Shown here piece after piece: positions 30,812 to 41,494 of a stretch of DNA of 64,000 nt. Below the pieces are notes generated by a model. It saw nothing but the letters and a program-made list of their open reading frames with translations, was not told the origin of the DNA and ran no database searches. The position numbers and the translations under genes were made by a program. Source of the stretch: a virus; the IMG/VR virus record IMGVR_UViG_3300023174_000067, positions 1 through 64,000 of that record; one strand, given 5' to 3'. Each line of letters opens with the position of its first letter. Position 1 is the stretch's first letter.

Positions 30812-31629
30812 TATGGATTTAAATATTCATACCATTTTATGGGATTTCCGCTACCCCCTATTAATATATCAGTACCCGTATTTATATCATAAACTTTATA
30901 CGTATAATTAGTATAATCTAAAATAACTTTATAATAAAAATATCTTTCTTGATTAAAATTAAATTTATTAATACCCGTTAAATTAGCTTGTGGTCTATTC
31001 ATCATTTTCACAAAAACACCTGTTTTTGCATCGAAAAATTTGGCGGTCATGTAAAAGGTATTAATATTAATAAAATCTCTATTTTTTAACCAATAAACAA
31101 AAAACCCTTCTTTATCACCTAAAAAATCTAATTTAAATACTGGTGTTTTAATATCTCTTGTATTCCATCCAATTATTTGTGGTGTTGTTACACCTTGTTG
31201 TGTGGGTAATATTATTGTAACATAATTTGTTTGGTCCTTTTGATTTGTTGTGTCATATAAATCTAACTTAAAAAATGATTTTTTAAATGAGTTTGCATAA
31301 TAATATATTTCTTTTGGGGTAAATCCCTGCCAAGTATATGACGTAACCCAATCAACAGATGTTGATGCTGATGTAGCTCCTGATGGTAAAAAATAAAATT
31401 CATAATTAATATCTGTCAAATTAGGCGTTAATGAATTCGGATTTCTAGCATGCTCAAATCTTGCAACTTCAAAATCTTTATCTTGATTTAATACCTCTTT
31501 AACAGTTTGTTTTTCGTAGTCAATGAGACTATTACTTCTATCAAGTAAATCCCAATTAATTTCAATAGGAATATCAATATCCTTATCATTAATTGTTGGT
31601 TGTAATATTTTAAATTTATTCACAATCAT
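30811..31629 (-). CDS. Structural protein, unknown family
   Basis: A 272-residue protein (MIVNKFKILQPTINDKDIDI). It has a mixed alpha/beta composition with many aromatic residues, no Cys and no membrane segment. The middle (YNFYFLPSG-like and FVYWLKNRDFININTFYMTA) suggests beta strands. The ATG lies 14 bases inside the end of the preceding gene in another frame, which points to translational coupling. It is placed between two baseplate-region structural proteins and is most likely a virion component. I do not recognise its family. Confidence 0.55.
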   Translation of the reverse strand: MIVNKFKILQPTINDKDIDIPIEINWDLLDRSNSLIDYEKQTVKEVLNQDKDFEVARFEHARNPNSLTPNLTDINYEFYFLPSGATSASTSVDWVTSYTWQGFTPKEIYYYANSFKKSFFKLDLYDTTNQKDQTNYVTIILPTQQGVTTPQIIGWNTRDIKTPVFKLDFLGDKEGFFVYWLKNRDFININTFYMTAKFFDAKTGVFVKMMNRPQANLTGINKFNFNQERYFYYKVILDYTNYTYKVYDINTGTDILIGGSGNPIKWYEYLNP

Positions 31630-33424
31630 CAGTTATTGGTTGAGAAATTGTTGTTGTGTTTTCAGCAATATTTCCTTCTGGAAATACTCTAAAAATAATT
31701 TTAGTTGATGGGTAATGAGAACCATTAGCAAATGGATAATCTAACCCGTATCCTTCATCATCAATAAACCCATACGTATATATATCCCTCCAAATTAGAG
31801 AATTTTTATAATTCGAATAATACGCATAATCAGGACACCCATCTATATCTTTAATACTCCCTTCTTCCAAATATGTCGAATAAATACTTAATGGTATTCT
31901 ATGGTGTGGTTGATAATAATATCCTTCAGGATTTGGTATTATATTAATTAAATTAAATGGATTTGCATTGTATATATAATCGATAACAAATAAATCATTA
32001 TTATATACGAATTTATGATATAATTCAGATATTATTCTTTCTTTCTGTTCAAATTGATTAAACTCACAATAATCTCCGTCTATAGTATCTCCACTTTTTA
32101 AACACTCATTATAGTAAAATTGAAACTGATTACCATTAAGAGTTTTTGTATAACTATTTGTAGGTATATTTGTTTTATTAACAGATTCGTTTAGTACTGA
32201 CCAATAAGGAGAAACTGTATACTCTATATTATAACTATACCCTTGTCTTAACGCAGGATATCCTGGTATTGTTGGGTTTAGTGGTTTATTAAACCAACCA
32301 AAATAACCTCTATTTATTATTGTAAAAAATAATTCGGTTATTGGTCTATTAAGATTATCTCTATATAATGAGATATCAATGTCTTTTGAAAAAGATAACA
32401 AATATGATTGACACCCTTCTTTTTTAGCTATTCTAGCAGTTGTGTCTGGAGTTAAAGAACTATATTCATATTGCCTTTTATTATTAAATATATTTTGTTC
32501 AAATCCCGCATTTGTCAATATTGAATCATCAACATTAGTTATTATTTTATTTCTTCTAACATAGTAAATTGATTTTGTTTCGGCAGAATTATTTATATCA
32601 ACGATTCTTTTAAAAGTTCCCTCAGAGGAATTAGAAAATGAATTACCCGTAAATCCATTATTAAAAATATTAAAAATAAATTTTTCAGAATTATATCCTT
32701 CATTACCCAACGAATAAACTTGGAATAATTTATTTCCATTATACCCATTCCATCCTATAATATTTAATTCAACATATTCACCTTCACTAAGATTATGTTC
32801 TACAGGACATACAAATGATATTAAACTTCTACCATTCATAGAATAAGGATTAACTATATAAAAAGGTATTCCATCACCAGATGTCCATGTTACAGTATTA
32901 TTTTGAGTTCTATAATATTGTAATGTTTTACTATAATCATTTTCAAAACCATAACTAATATACTGAGTCCAATTATACGTAGATGCACTTTTATTGAAAA
33001 ATTCGACATGTGGTGTTGTCGTACCTGAATTTACAGTATAACCAGAAACATTATTATCAACTCTTATTAAATCAAATTCAAAATATTGAGGATATCCTGA
33101 CCAATTAATACTACCAAAAGAATTTTCCGCATTAACATAATATAATATATTGGTGAACGGTGAATAATTCAAACTACCTAAACTTGTAGTCCCCGAATAT
33201 GCGTTATAAAAAATAAAATCAATTTCGGCAGTAGGCCTAAACATTGATGATGCCTGTCTCTCGTCATCAAAGACTTGCGCCAAATTTACCACGACATTTC
33301 TGTCAAACTCATCCATTTCTTTTTGAGTTCCATCCAAAGTAACATTAATCAATAAATCAGTATCTATTGACCCTTGGTATCTTTTAGACCCCAATACTAT
33401 TTGTGTATCTTTTCTATTACTCAT
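31616..33424 (-). CDS. Baseplate-region structural protein
   Basis: A 602-residue protein (MSNRKDTQIVLGSKRYQGSI). The N-terminus includes a helical stretch EFDRNVVVNLAQVFDDERQA, followed by a long beta-rich, Tyr/Asn-rich body and an acidic tail (ITDDCE). Its ATG overlaps the last 8 bases of the 1900-residue gene upstream and its end overlaps the next gene by 14 bases. By position after gp6 and a gp7-position protein it could fill the role of T4 gp8, but no sequence similarity to gp8 was recognised and it is almost twice as long. General structural role is likely, specific role unknown. Confidence 0.55.
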   Translation of the reverse strand: MSNRKDTQIVLGSKRYQGSIDTDLLINVTLDGTQKEMDEFDRNVVVNLAQVFDDERQASSMFRPTAEIDFIFYNAYSGTTSLGSLNYSPFTNILYYVNAENSFGSINWSGYPQYFEFDLIRVDNNVSGYTVNSGTTTPHVEFFNKSASTYNWTQYISYGFENDYSKTLQYYRTQNNTVTWTSGDGIPFYIVNPYSMNGRSLISFVCPVEHNLSEGEYVELNIIGWNGYNGNKLFQVYSLGNEGYNSEKFIFNIFNNGFTGNSFSNSSEGTFKRIVDINNSAETKSIYYVRRNKIITNVDDSILTNAGFEQNIFNNKRQYEYSSLTPDTTARIAKKEGCQSYLLSFSKDIDISLYRDNLNRPITELFFTIINRGYFGWFNKPLNPTIPGYPALRQGYSYNIEYTVSPYWSVLNESVNKTNIPTNSYTKTLNGNQFQFYYNECLKSGDTIDGDYCEFNQFEQKERIISELYHKFVYNNDLFVIDYIYNANPFNLINIIPNPEGYYYQPHHRIPLSIYSTYLEEGSIKDIDGCPDYAYYSNYKNSLIWRDIYTYGFIDDEGYGLDYPFANGSHYPSTKIIFRVFPEGNIAENTTTISQPITDDCE

Positions 33425-36400
33425 TTAAACCTTTTTGTCCTAAATATTTTTCAAAAAATCTGTTTAATGCGGTTTTTCCTTTGGTTAGACCAAAATAAAA
33501 ATACCACGGAGCACCACCTAACGCAGGATTATTATTCAAGGGTGGAGTTGTGTATTGATATTGACCTATGGATTCTAAGGTCGAACCATTTGTCCATATT
33601 GCAGGTAATGTTCCAGTTGCAGTAAATTGTGTACCAGTCGCATTTGAACCTGCACCCACGTTTGTAAAATCATCTCCTAAATTATAATCAATAATAGTAT
33701 ATACTCTACCCACAATTAATGTCCCACTATTAGTGACAATTGGTTGAGTTATTTGTCCAAAAATATAACCTCTATAATCCCAAGAATCACTTATTACCCC
33801 ATACGGATAAGGACTATATATTCTATCTAATAATTGATATTTAATTGCAAAAATATCTGAGGTATTTGTTGCCCAATTATTTTGTTCATTCCCAAAAATA
33901 GTGTTTGAACCATTTATATTCCATTTATAATTTGGAACTACTTGTGATTTAAATGGTTCATAATCATATCTAAATAAACCGTTGTTTGGGTTGTACCTAA
34001 TTGTTCTTCCTGGCGAAATATAATCTCTAACCCGAATATCATCTTCAGATGAATTGAAGAATATTCCCATCATTGGGTTAGATGTTCCTCCGTTTGCAAC
34101 AATAACACTTGGGTTTGGTACCGCCGATGTATAATATTCCGAATCTAACGGTACGACACCAATCTGAGTATTTATTGCGGATGTTTGTGCAAAGTCACCA
34201 TCAACTCTTTGTCCTGCTCTTGAAAATAAATTTTTGATACTACCAGTAAAGCCTGGTAAAAAATCATTCCAAAAAGACCTATTAACCATTCTAGTTACTG
34301 CAAAAAGATTAACTAAAGTGTCTTGATTATTGTAAGATGTATTAATTAATTTATCAACATTATATCCATTAAAATTACCATTTAAAGTTATCTCTTGTAA
34401 GAATGCACTTCTTGGTCCCAAATTCATTATTGTTGTTGGATATTTTAAATTTCTTTCGTTAGCACCTTTAGCTGGGTCTGAAGAGTACGGTGAACCAATA
34501 AATTGACCTTGTATTGTATATGGAGATGAACGATAATAAAAGTTATTCGATTCATACTGTAATACAACAACTTTAGCAGGATAAACTCTTTTTCTAACTT
34601 GATTAAGTTTGTTATAATATGTGTTAATTTTAAATGGAAACGCATATAAATTTCCATTTATCCAATTATTAACAAAAACTTGACTTAAAACTCCACTACA
34701 CAACGCATACATAAACTTAAATCTTGAAATATATTCTTCTAGTTGATTTATGTCTCCGTTTTGACCAAATAAACCCCAAAGAGGTCTACTAACAAATATG
34801 TAACACCCATATTCTACTTTATCATTAGCGGAACAATTAGGGTCAATATTAAAAGATAATCCATCTCCTTGGTAACAATTTAAATCTTTCATAGTATTAC
34901 AAGTGAAACTATTAAGAATATTATTATCTATACCATCAATATCTGATGGGACGCTAGTATCTACAGAAGAATTGAATGTTCCTACCGTAGAGGGTGTTCC
35001 AACAGTTTGGGTAATTCCATTAGAAACACTATAAGCATATGCATCTCTATTATTCTGTAAAATAGGACTATTATCACCTGACACTATGGTATCAGTACTT
35101 GGTAACCTATCGCACCTCATAACAATGTTATTTGGATTAGACATTGTAGTTGTTATTGTAGGATAAATAGGACTATATGTTTTCAACCCTCCATTTGAAT
35201 CCATATAGAGATAACTACCTCCAACTATAGACTCATTTAAAATATATTTAGCATCGTCTCGGCCAAAAGAAGTTAATAAATAAGTATATTTTGGTGGTGA
35301 GGATGACATACCATCAGTATAAATGGTTATATTATTTGAACTATTAGTTGTATTAATTACAAAAAATTTAACCACAATTCTATCTGTTGATAATAACGGA
35401 ACTGAAGATGTAGTATATGTTAATGCATTTTCTGAATATGTTGATGTGATATGAACCTCATTGGATTGAAATAAAAAAGTTTCATTATTAGAGATATCTT
35501 TTTTATACACTTCAAAATGAATAAACGAATCCGTTGACGTTGAAATAAGATTTAGTGTCCAAGTTCCTGCGGGAATAGTTGTTTGATTTGGCGAATTTGT
35601 CGCGGTAACATACTCACTTCCGACAGGAATATATCGTGAAATTCTACTTCCATTTGACCAAGTAATAGGATTTCCGTTATATATGAAAACAGTACCATTA
35701 TTATTGTTAGGTGCTCCTCCAGGTACAAAGTTATCACCACCATTAAACTGTACAATTTTATATTTATTACCCGCAACTAAAAGACCTCCAGTATTATATC
35801 CAGGTACAGTTTGTGTGACAAACCAAACAGTTGAATTTCTATCAGGACTTAACGTATTACTCTGTGTTGTATTTAAATAAAATATTTTACCGTCACTATT
35901 GGTACTTCCTGCACCAAGATAAAATCCGTTGTTTATTTTGGATGTCAAATCAGTTACTCCATTATTATTACCCACATTAACATAATTAATTAATGGGTCT
36001 GAAACAAATACAGGAGGAGGATTTGAAGTGATTGTATCATCTAATCTTGAATAATATCTTAAATTATTTGTGGTATATGATATGTAATTTCCAGGTGTAA
36101 AAATATAAGATGGAAAAAATACATTTTTCCCATTATTTGGTGTGTTGTTATTTGTTGCTAAACTATTTTCAAAACATATGTTATCTCCTGACGCACCCCC
36201 AATAGATGTATCTATTCCTTGTATTGGAATATTTAATCTATAGTCAGAATTAATTAGAACCGCATTTGCATTATTGTATCCAAAAATTTTCCCCAATCCG
36301 ATTTGGGTATTATATAAAGGACTGTATTGGTCAACCCCTCTTTGTAATAACACTATATATAACCCACTAGCACCCGAATTGTTAATTCCTAAACAATCTG

Positions 36401-39119
36401 AAATATTTGCCACACTTAAAATTGTTGTGTTGGTAACACTATCTGTTTTATATATATAAACCTTTCCTTTAAGTATATCGGCCAATGAACCATTCAGAGG
36501 TGACGAATTTGACTTAGAAATAAAATCTGTCATTGTCATACCTGTTATTACTTGAAAATATTCAATATCAGATTGAAATGCGTACGCCTTTACTTCCGTA
36601 AAATTATTTGGTAATGTATAAGTTGTTTGTTGATTACCTATTTTATTTAAAGGATTTGAATAATTTACAGTTATTGAACTTGGATAATTTGTGGTACCTG
36701 TAACATTTCTTGTTCCAAAAACGTTTCTTGTTCCTCCTGTGATATTTGGGTCAGTAGATTTTTTAACATCAGTAAAACTAAACAAGCTGCTGGCAGAAAA
36801 TATTGCCATGTTACCTTGTACGTTTACCACTACCGCTATGATATTATCTAAATGTGAATTCGTATTTACAGATGGATTATACTTTACAGATATTTGATTT
36901 ACACCTCCATTGTCATTATAAAATTTTCCTTTAGTGTTGAATGAGTTTATTCTTTCGGCAAAAGGTAAGTCGTTAGACCTATAACTAATAGTAGGAAATA
37001 ATTGATTTGTTGGTCTCAAATTATTTCCTGAAATAATTTGTATAATGGGGTCACTATCGTTAAGTGTAAATCCTTTAAATATGGATGGAATATTACTACC
37101 GTTATTAATCCATAATGGATAATAACTTCCAGGATTTAATTGTCCTTGATATCCAAAATTAACAAAAAATCTACCAGCTCTTGTTGAGGTTTGTGCTGGT
37201 AATGGTGTTGGTGGGGTTCCTGCGGTTCCGTTTCCATCATCATCTTCTTTTTCACAGGTACAAGTATCACAATCAGGATAGGTAATCATTGGCAATCTTA
37301 TATCTGGAAAATTATCAAATGGTTGGTTACAATCTATTCCTATTCCGCTACACAATCCATCAAAAGGACAATAACTAAGTGGCCATGGAAGACAAATATT
37401 ACATATACCACATAATATTATTGTAAAAATACCAATAACTATATTCAAAACCCAAGCCGAAACACTATACGCAATTATAATAGGATACATTAAAAATCCA
37501 ATAACCGTCATTAAAAAATTAATAATTAACCACATTAATGTTGTATGAAACACCCCATCATTAACAGGATATTTATTAGATGTATCTTCGCAAGTATCAT
37601 CATCAATTCTTTTTATTCCTATAAACCTTTCTCTAACTTTCCTTCTTTTATCTAAATCAACAAATTGTGATACCGTATACACTTTATTATAATCATATTC
37701 ATAAAAATAATCTTCACAATTTATTATACTTAAAATATCAGGATTTGTAACACTAACTTGGCTAGTTGTATAAGCAGACCAATCTAAACTAAACGCATAT
37801 GAACTTTGAGCCTCGTAATAAGGTATAGCACCTAATTGTCCACTTAATGGGTCAATATTGCCTTGATTATTACTAGTATCCCATCCCTTTTCTTTGATAT
37901 TTGGAACTAAATAATAACCCCTTTTATAATCCTCGTTGATATTTTTACTTTGTTGCCACTTTATTTTAAATCGATACTTACCTTTTGTCGGAATACCAAC
38001 ACTTGGGTCTTCAGATAAGACCAAATCACCAAATTCATTTGTGTAAACATAATCCAAATTCATTGGTATATCGAACAACCATGTTCCATCCCCATCAATT
38101 AAATGTCCTCCATTTGGTAAATTAGCCCTTTCCAATACTGGTAACCCATCTGAATCTTGATATATTGTTTGAGTAATTCCAATGATTTCTCCAGGTCCCG
38201 TAATCATTTTACATAAATCTCCTGTCGCCTTTTGAGCCCTACCATTTTGCTTCACCCCTGATTTTTCGTTTGAACTCATTAGAGAACCCATAAAAATAGC
38301 AGTTGGTTTTATGTCAATATTAGCTTCCCCTGTTAAATCAAAATCGACTCTATTAATACCAATTTGGCAAACTTCAGGTTGACCCCAAAATGGTAATATC
38401 TCTACTGTTTTACTTATGGTAATAATCTGAGGTAGCTCATTAAAATTTGATGATGCCTTAAATTTCACACCGTCAAATTGTTCTTCATTTGCAATTCCCA
38501 TTCTAATCAAATCCTGAGGAGACAATGAGAAAGGACCTATATCAGATAGGTCAACATTCATAACTAATGTTTGAGTTCCTGTTGGAACACCAAAAATTAA
38601 AAAGTCACCGCTATCATTTGTCGATACTGTAAATTTATAATACTTGTCGTATAACTCAACAACCGTTTGGTTTGTTAACGCATCTGTTCTAGTTGGAAAA
38701 GTACCTGTTGGTACATGTTCAGAATATGATGGTATATATGGTAATAGATTATACACATACCCATCTTCATTTCTTTGTTCTAAATTTTTATAAGGGTATA
38801 TTGCATTTATTACAGGATTCTCTTCATCTTCAGGTAGTATTGGTATAAAGATTGAAACTCGGGCATTTGGTATACCATATCCATTATTGGCAAAAACTCT
38901 ACCAGCGATAACCCCATAATCGGAACACATTCTAGTATAGACATCTTGTTGTCTAATTTTTAATGATAAGATTTCTAATTGTTCAAAATCTTGGTCTATT
39001 AAAACTTGAATATTTTTATCCTGACCAGGTGTTGTCCTAATTCTATACGATTGACCCATTAATAATCTCTTTAAAAGATAAATAGTTGATGGTGCATTTT
39101 TGAGAGAGCGTAGATGCAC
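33417..39119 (-). CDS. 1900-residue baseplate protein (gp7 position) with carboxypeptidase-regulatory-like domain and membrane-type hairpin
   Basis: The start is a GTG at 39119. An internal ATG at 39056 is the alternative, but the 21 residues between them (HLRSLKNAPSTIYLLKRLL) look like genuine protein. Residues about 45-75 are helical (DFEQLEILSLKIRQQDVYTR). Around 75-215 there is a carboxypeptidase-regulatory-like fold (GRVFANNGYGIPNARVSIFI, then DSGDFLIFGVPTGTQTLVMN). Residues about 522-580 are strongly hydrophobic, forming two or three potential membrane helices. A Cys-rich stretch and DCDTCTC follow up to about 640. The remaining 1250 residues are beta-rich. It follows gp25 and gp6 in the gene order, where T4 has gp7. 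It is an inferred wedge protein. Confidence 0.65.
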   Translation of the reverse strand: MHLRSLKNAPSTIYLLKRLLMGQSYRIRTTPGQDKNIQVLIDQDFEQLEILSLKIRQQDVYTRMCSDYGVIAGRVFANNGYGIPNARVSIFIPILPEDEENPVINAIYPYKNLEQRNEDGYVYNLLPYIPSYSEHVPTGTFPTRTDALTNQTVVELYDKYYKFTVSTNDSGDFLIFGVPTGTQTLVMNVDLSDIGPFSLSPQDLIRMGIANEEQFDGVKFKASSNFNELPQIITISKTVEILPFWGQPEVCQIGINRVDFDLTGEANIDIKPTAIFMGSLMSSNEKSGVKQNGRAQKATGDLCKMITGPGEIIGITQTIYQDSDGLPVLERANLPNGGHLIDGDGTWLFDIPMNLDYVYTNEFGDLVLSEDPSVGIPTKGKYRFKIKWQQSKNINEDYKRGYYLVPNIKEKGWDTSNNQGNIDPLSGQLGAIPYYEAQSSYAFSLDWSAYTTSQVSVTNPDILSIINCEDYFYEYDYNKVYTVSQFVDLDKRRKVRERFIGIKRIDDDTCEDTSNKYPVNDGVFHTTLMWLIINFLMTVIGFLMYPIIIAYSVSAWVLNIVIGIFTIILCGICNICLPWPLSYCPFDGLCSGIGIDCNQPFDNFPDIRLPMITYPDCDTCTCEKEDDDGNGTAGTPPTPLPAQTSTRAGRFFVNFGYQGQLNPGSYYPLWINNGSNIPSIFKGFTLNDSDPIIQIISGNNLRPTNQLFPTISYRSNDLPFAERINSFNTKGKFYNDNGGVNQISVKYNPSVNTNSHLDNIIAVVVNVQGNMAIFSASSLFSFTDVKKSTDPNITGGTRNVFGTRNVTGTTNYPSSITVNYSNPLNKIGNQQTTYTLPNNFTEVKAYAFQSDIEYFQVITGMTMTDFISKSNSSPLNGSLADILKGKVYIYKTDSVTNTTILSVANISDCLGINNSGASGLYIVLLQRGVDQYSPLYNTQIGLGKIFGYNNANAVLINSDYRLNIPIQGIDTSIGGASGDNICFENSLATNNNTPNNGKNVFFPSYIFTPGNYISYTTNNLRYYSRLDDTITSNPPPVFVSDPLINYVNVGNNNGVTDLTSKINNGFYLGAGSTNSDGKIFYLNTTQSNTLSPDRNSTVWFVTQTVPGYNTGGLLVAGNKYKIVQFNGGDNFVPGGAPNNNNGTVFIYNGNPITWSNGSRISRYIPVGSEYVTATNSPNQTTIPAGTWTLNLISTSTDSFIHFEVYKKDISNNETFLFQSNEVHITSTYSENALTYTTSSVPLLSTDRIVVKFFVINTTNSSNNITIYTDGMSSSPPKYTYLLTSFGRDDAKYILNESIVGGSYLYMDSNGGLKTYSPIYPTITTTMSNPNNIVMRCDRLPSTDTIVSGDNSPILQNNRDAYAYSVSNGITQTVGTPSTVGTFNSSVDTSVPSDIDGIDNNILNSFTCNTMKDLNCYQGDGLSFNIDPNCSANDKVEYGCYIFVSRPLWGLFGQNGDINQLEEYISRFKFMYALCSGVLSQVFVNNWINGNLYAFPFKINTYYNKLNQVRKRVYPAKVVVLQYESNNFYYRSSPYTIQGQFIGSPYSSDPAKGANERNLKYPTTIMNLGPRSAFLQEITLNGNFNGYNVDKLINTSYNNQDTLVNLFAVTRMVNRSFWNDFLPGFTGSIKNLFSRAGQRVDGDFAQTSAINTQIGVVPLDSEYYTSAVPNPSVIVANGGTSNPMMGIFFNSSEDDIRVRDYISPGRTIRYNPNNGLFRYDYEPFKSQVVPNYKWNINGSNTIFGNEQNNWATNTSDIFAIKYQLLDRIYSPYPYGVISDSWDYRGYIFGQITQPIVTNSGTLIVGRVYTIIDYNLGDDFTNVGAGSNATGTQFTATGTLPAIWTNGSTLESIGQYQYTTPPLNNNPALGGAPWYFYFGLTKGKTALNRFFEKYLGQKGLNE

Positions 39120-39158
39120 GTATTATAAACATAAACGTATTATCTAATAAATAAATTA

Positions 39159-41000
39159 TTAACTAATAGATACTGTTTGGAAATTTTTAACTTTGATTCT
39201 AATATCTTTATTAGGATATCTAATTTGATATATTTGATTGGGTAATGCAAATAAAGTTCCATCAACAGGTTGAATTTCTTTGGTTGCGGAATCTTTATAC
39301 GCCATTGATGTCTCAGAAGATGAATATTGACCTCCTAAATTATTGAATACTTTTAATTCAGTTATTGATATAACACCATTTTCGGATTGTATGATTCTAT
39401 TTAATTCAGATAGATTAACATTTTGACCTAACTGTCTTGTTAATGGATTAAAATATGTGTTGATTTTATCAATAACAGAAGCAATAACCACATTTTGATT
39501 TTGACTTGAATCTAAAACAATTGATAATTCAAATCCCAAGTCTATCACTTCTGCAGTTTCAACTGAAATGTAATCATTAACCATTCTATAGTTTGACAAA
39601 TATTCCGCAATATTATTTATTAAAGTATTTGAAACTATTTGAGTTAAAGAACCTGAAGTGTCATATGATAAAATTTTAACTCTAACTTTATTATCTTCTT
39701 CAACTATTGCAACCTTTGCGGGAGCCCCAAATGTTGAAGGCATTTTTCTAATTAATGCTTCGTAGTCATTGACGGTAACCGCTCTATCTTGTGCTGCGAA
39801 ATTAAAAGAAACAAAGTTTCTTATTTCTTCTAAAGTAGGTAATCCTGCACCACCAATAGCCGCTGTTACGTTTTCGCATTTTAAAGAATTTACCACAGAA
39901 GTATTTGTGGCTTCAGAAGGTCCATTAACAAAAAATGATACTGTTCCAATCTGATTAATAACTTTAACACCTAAATTTGTTGCTAAACCACCACCTACTC
40001 TATATTGAATAAATAATGTGGTATTTGGTTTTAAAGTACTACCTAATGAGAAATTATTTAAATATGTTTGCATACTTTGAACATTAATTCCATTTCTCGC
40101 AAACTCTCTAAGTTGGTCATCTGCTGATGTATTACCACCACCAAATGTCATTTTTAAAAATCCTTGTGGTGTGTATTCAGTTATGAATCTATCATTTGTT
40201 GTTATATACTTACCAACTTTTATACCAGGCATATCTGATGGTTTTGTTGGGTCTTCAATAAAAACTTTATCTTGAACTAAAGCATCTACTTCATACCATT
40301 TACCAACAGGTGATAAAAATTCTTGAGCGGTTGGCACATTTGAATAATTAGTTCCGTCTTTTTGAATTACCGCAGTAACACCTAATACATTTTTTTCAGG
40401 TAAAAATAATTCAAAGAAGGGTCTAACATCATTAGGTGTTATTGTTTGTTTAAAAACCTTTGTTAATCCATTAACAACTAATTCTCTTTTTGTTATGGTA
40501 TAATTAACCAATACATTATTACCATTAAAGTTTGGTTTTTTAGTTCTATTTAAAAATCCTTGAGCATTATACGGTGAGTTAAAATCAATATCATTTACTG
40601 TTTCAAATATTTGACCAGCACCAACAACTTGACTACCTCTTCTCAATGTTCCTTCATATCTTTCATCATCTTTATCACCATTAGCAGGTACTGTTATTGA
40701 AAAATCAACTAAAGATACCGAAGGTCTCTGACCTGGTAATTTTAATCCGTAAGTTCTAGCGATATTAAAAATTGATGATTTCTGTTGGGCATATTGTAAT
40801 ACAGTTTCTTGAATACTTCTATCAATATGATAATGTAAATTATCTGATATTGCAGCATTTAAATCTAATAAAACCGAAAAAACTGAGGCGTCATTGAAGT
40901 TATCAATTAACTCAGGATAATAAAGTTTTGTAAAGTTTATTAATTCCGTTCTTATAGCTTGGAAATCCCTTACTGTATATGATATTCTTTTTTCTGCCAT
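39159..41000 (-). CDS. Baseplate wedge protein, gp6/baseplate J-like
   Basis: A 613-residue protein, close to T4 gp6 (660). The N-terminus (KRISYTVRDFQAIRTELINF, then YYPELIDNFNDASVFSVLLD) is the usual opening of gp6-like proteins in large myophages, with the D-x-N-A-x-x-S-D-N-L-x-Y-x-x-D helix after it. The middle holds AAQDRAVTVNDYEALIRKMP near residue 400, the hallmark 'RAVTxxDYExLI' segment of baseplate J/gp6 proteins. A C-terminal domain follows (RIIQSENGVISITELKVFNN). In T4 gp6 forms the dimeric ring that holds the wedges together. It is preceded 5 bases upstream by gp25, the same pairing as in most contractile systems. Confidence 0.88.
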   Translation of the reverse strand: MAEKRISYTVRDFQAIRTELINFTKLYYPELIDNFNDASVFSVLLDLNAAISDNLHYHIDRSIQETVLQYAQQKSSIFNIARTYGLKLPGQRPSVSLVDFSITVPANGDKDDERYEGTLRRGSQVVGAGQIFETVNDIDFNSPYNAQGFLNRTKKPNFNGNNVLVNYTITKRELVVNGLTKVFKQTITPNDVRPFFELFLPEKNVLGVTAVIQKDGTNYSNVPTAQEFLSPVGKWYEVDALVQDKVFIEDPTKPSDMPGIKVGKYITTNDRFITEYTPQGFLKMTFGGGNTSADDQLREFARNGINVQSMQTYLNNFSLGSTLKPNTTLFIQYRVGGGLATNLGVKVINQIGTVSFFVNGPSEATNTSVVNSLKCENVTAAIGGAGLPTLEEIRNFVSFNFAAQDRAVTVNDYEALIRKMPSTFGAPAKVAIVEEDNKVRVKILSYDTSGSLTQIVSNTLINNIAEYLSNYRMVNDYISVETAEVIDLGFELSIVLDSSQNQNVVIASVIDKINTYFNPLTRQLGQNVNLSELNRIIQSENGVISITELKVFNNLGGQYSSSETSMAYKDSATKEIQPVDGTLFALPNQIYQIRYPNKDIRIKVKNFQTVSIS

Positions 41001-41005
41001 ATAAT

Positions 41006-41476
41006 TTAAATATTAAGTATTATAAAATCTTTAGAGCCAAACGCATCTTCGGTTATTGCATAGTCAATTCTAACTACCGCAGTATATTCTTTAGTATTAG
41101 TACCTGGTACTCGATATATTCTATCATCTTTACTATCGGTTTGAGTGATATATGTAGGTTTAGTACTTTCTTCCTCATTTGTCGCAGCATTTATTGATAT
41201 ATTTGTTATTTTTAATTGAGGTAAGAATTTTTCACACGCTTCTCTAATATCTTCTTCTATATTATTAAATGTCGGACTATCTAATGGTTCAAAAATAAAC
41301 TCATATAATCTAGTCCCAAAATCAGGTAAAAAATACCTAGACCCTTTTCTTGTTAATAACAAATGTATTAAATCAGTTTTAATCTCATCATTAGCCGTTT
41401 GAGTTAATTTTAAATACTTACCTTCAGTCGAGGGAATAAAGGGGAATGCAATACCATATGTTTTACCATCTGCCAT
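41006..41476 (-). CDS. Baseplate wedge protein gp25 (GpW/Gp25 family)
   Basis: A 156-residue protein. Around residues 43-70 it carries RKGSRYFLPDFGTRLYEFIF followed by EPLDSP, which matches the family's R-x-x-R-x-x-x-P-x-F-G-x-x-L ... E-P core including the E-P pair of the 'EPR'-type motif. Upstream is an N-D-E-I-K-T-D-L-I-x-L-L-L-T helix and downstream an I-E-E-D-I-R-E-A helix, as expected. Gp25-family proteins join the sheath initiator to the gp6 ring in phage tails and type VI secretion baseplates. Residues 95-125 include a polar insert (NEEESTKPTYITQTDSKDDR). The family call is firm. Confidence 0.9.
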   Translation of the reverse strand: MADGKTYGIAFPFIPSTEGKYLKLTQTANDEIKTDLIHLLLTRKGSRYFLPDFGTRLYEFIFEPLDSPTFNNIEEDIREACEKFLPQLKITNISINAATNEEESTKPTYITQTDSKDDRIYRVPGTNTKEYTAVVRIDYAITEDAFGSKDFIILNI

Positions 41477-41494
41477 AACAATAAATATAATGTA

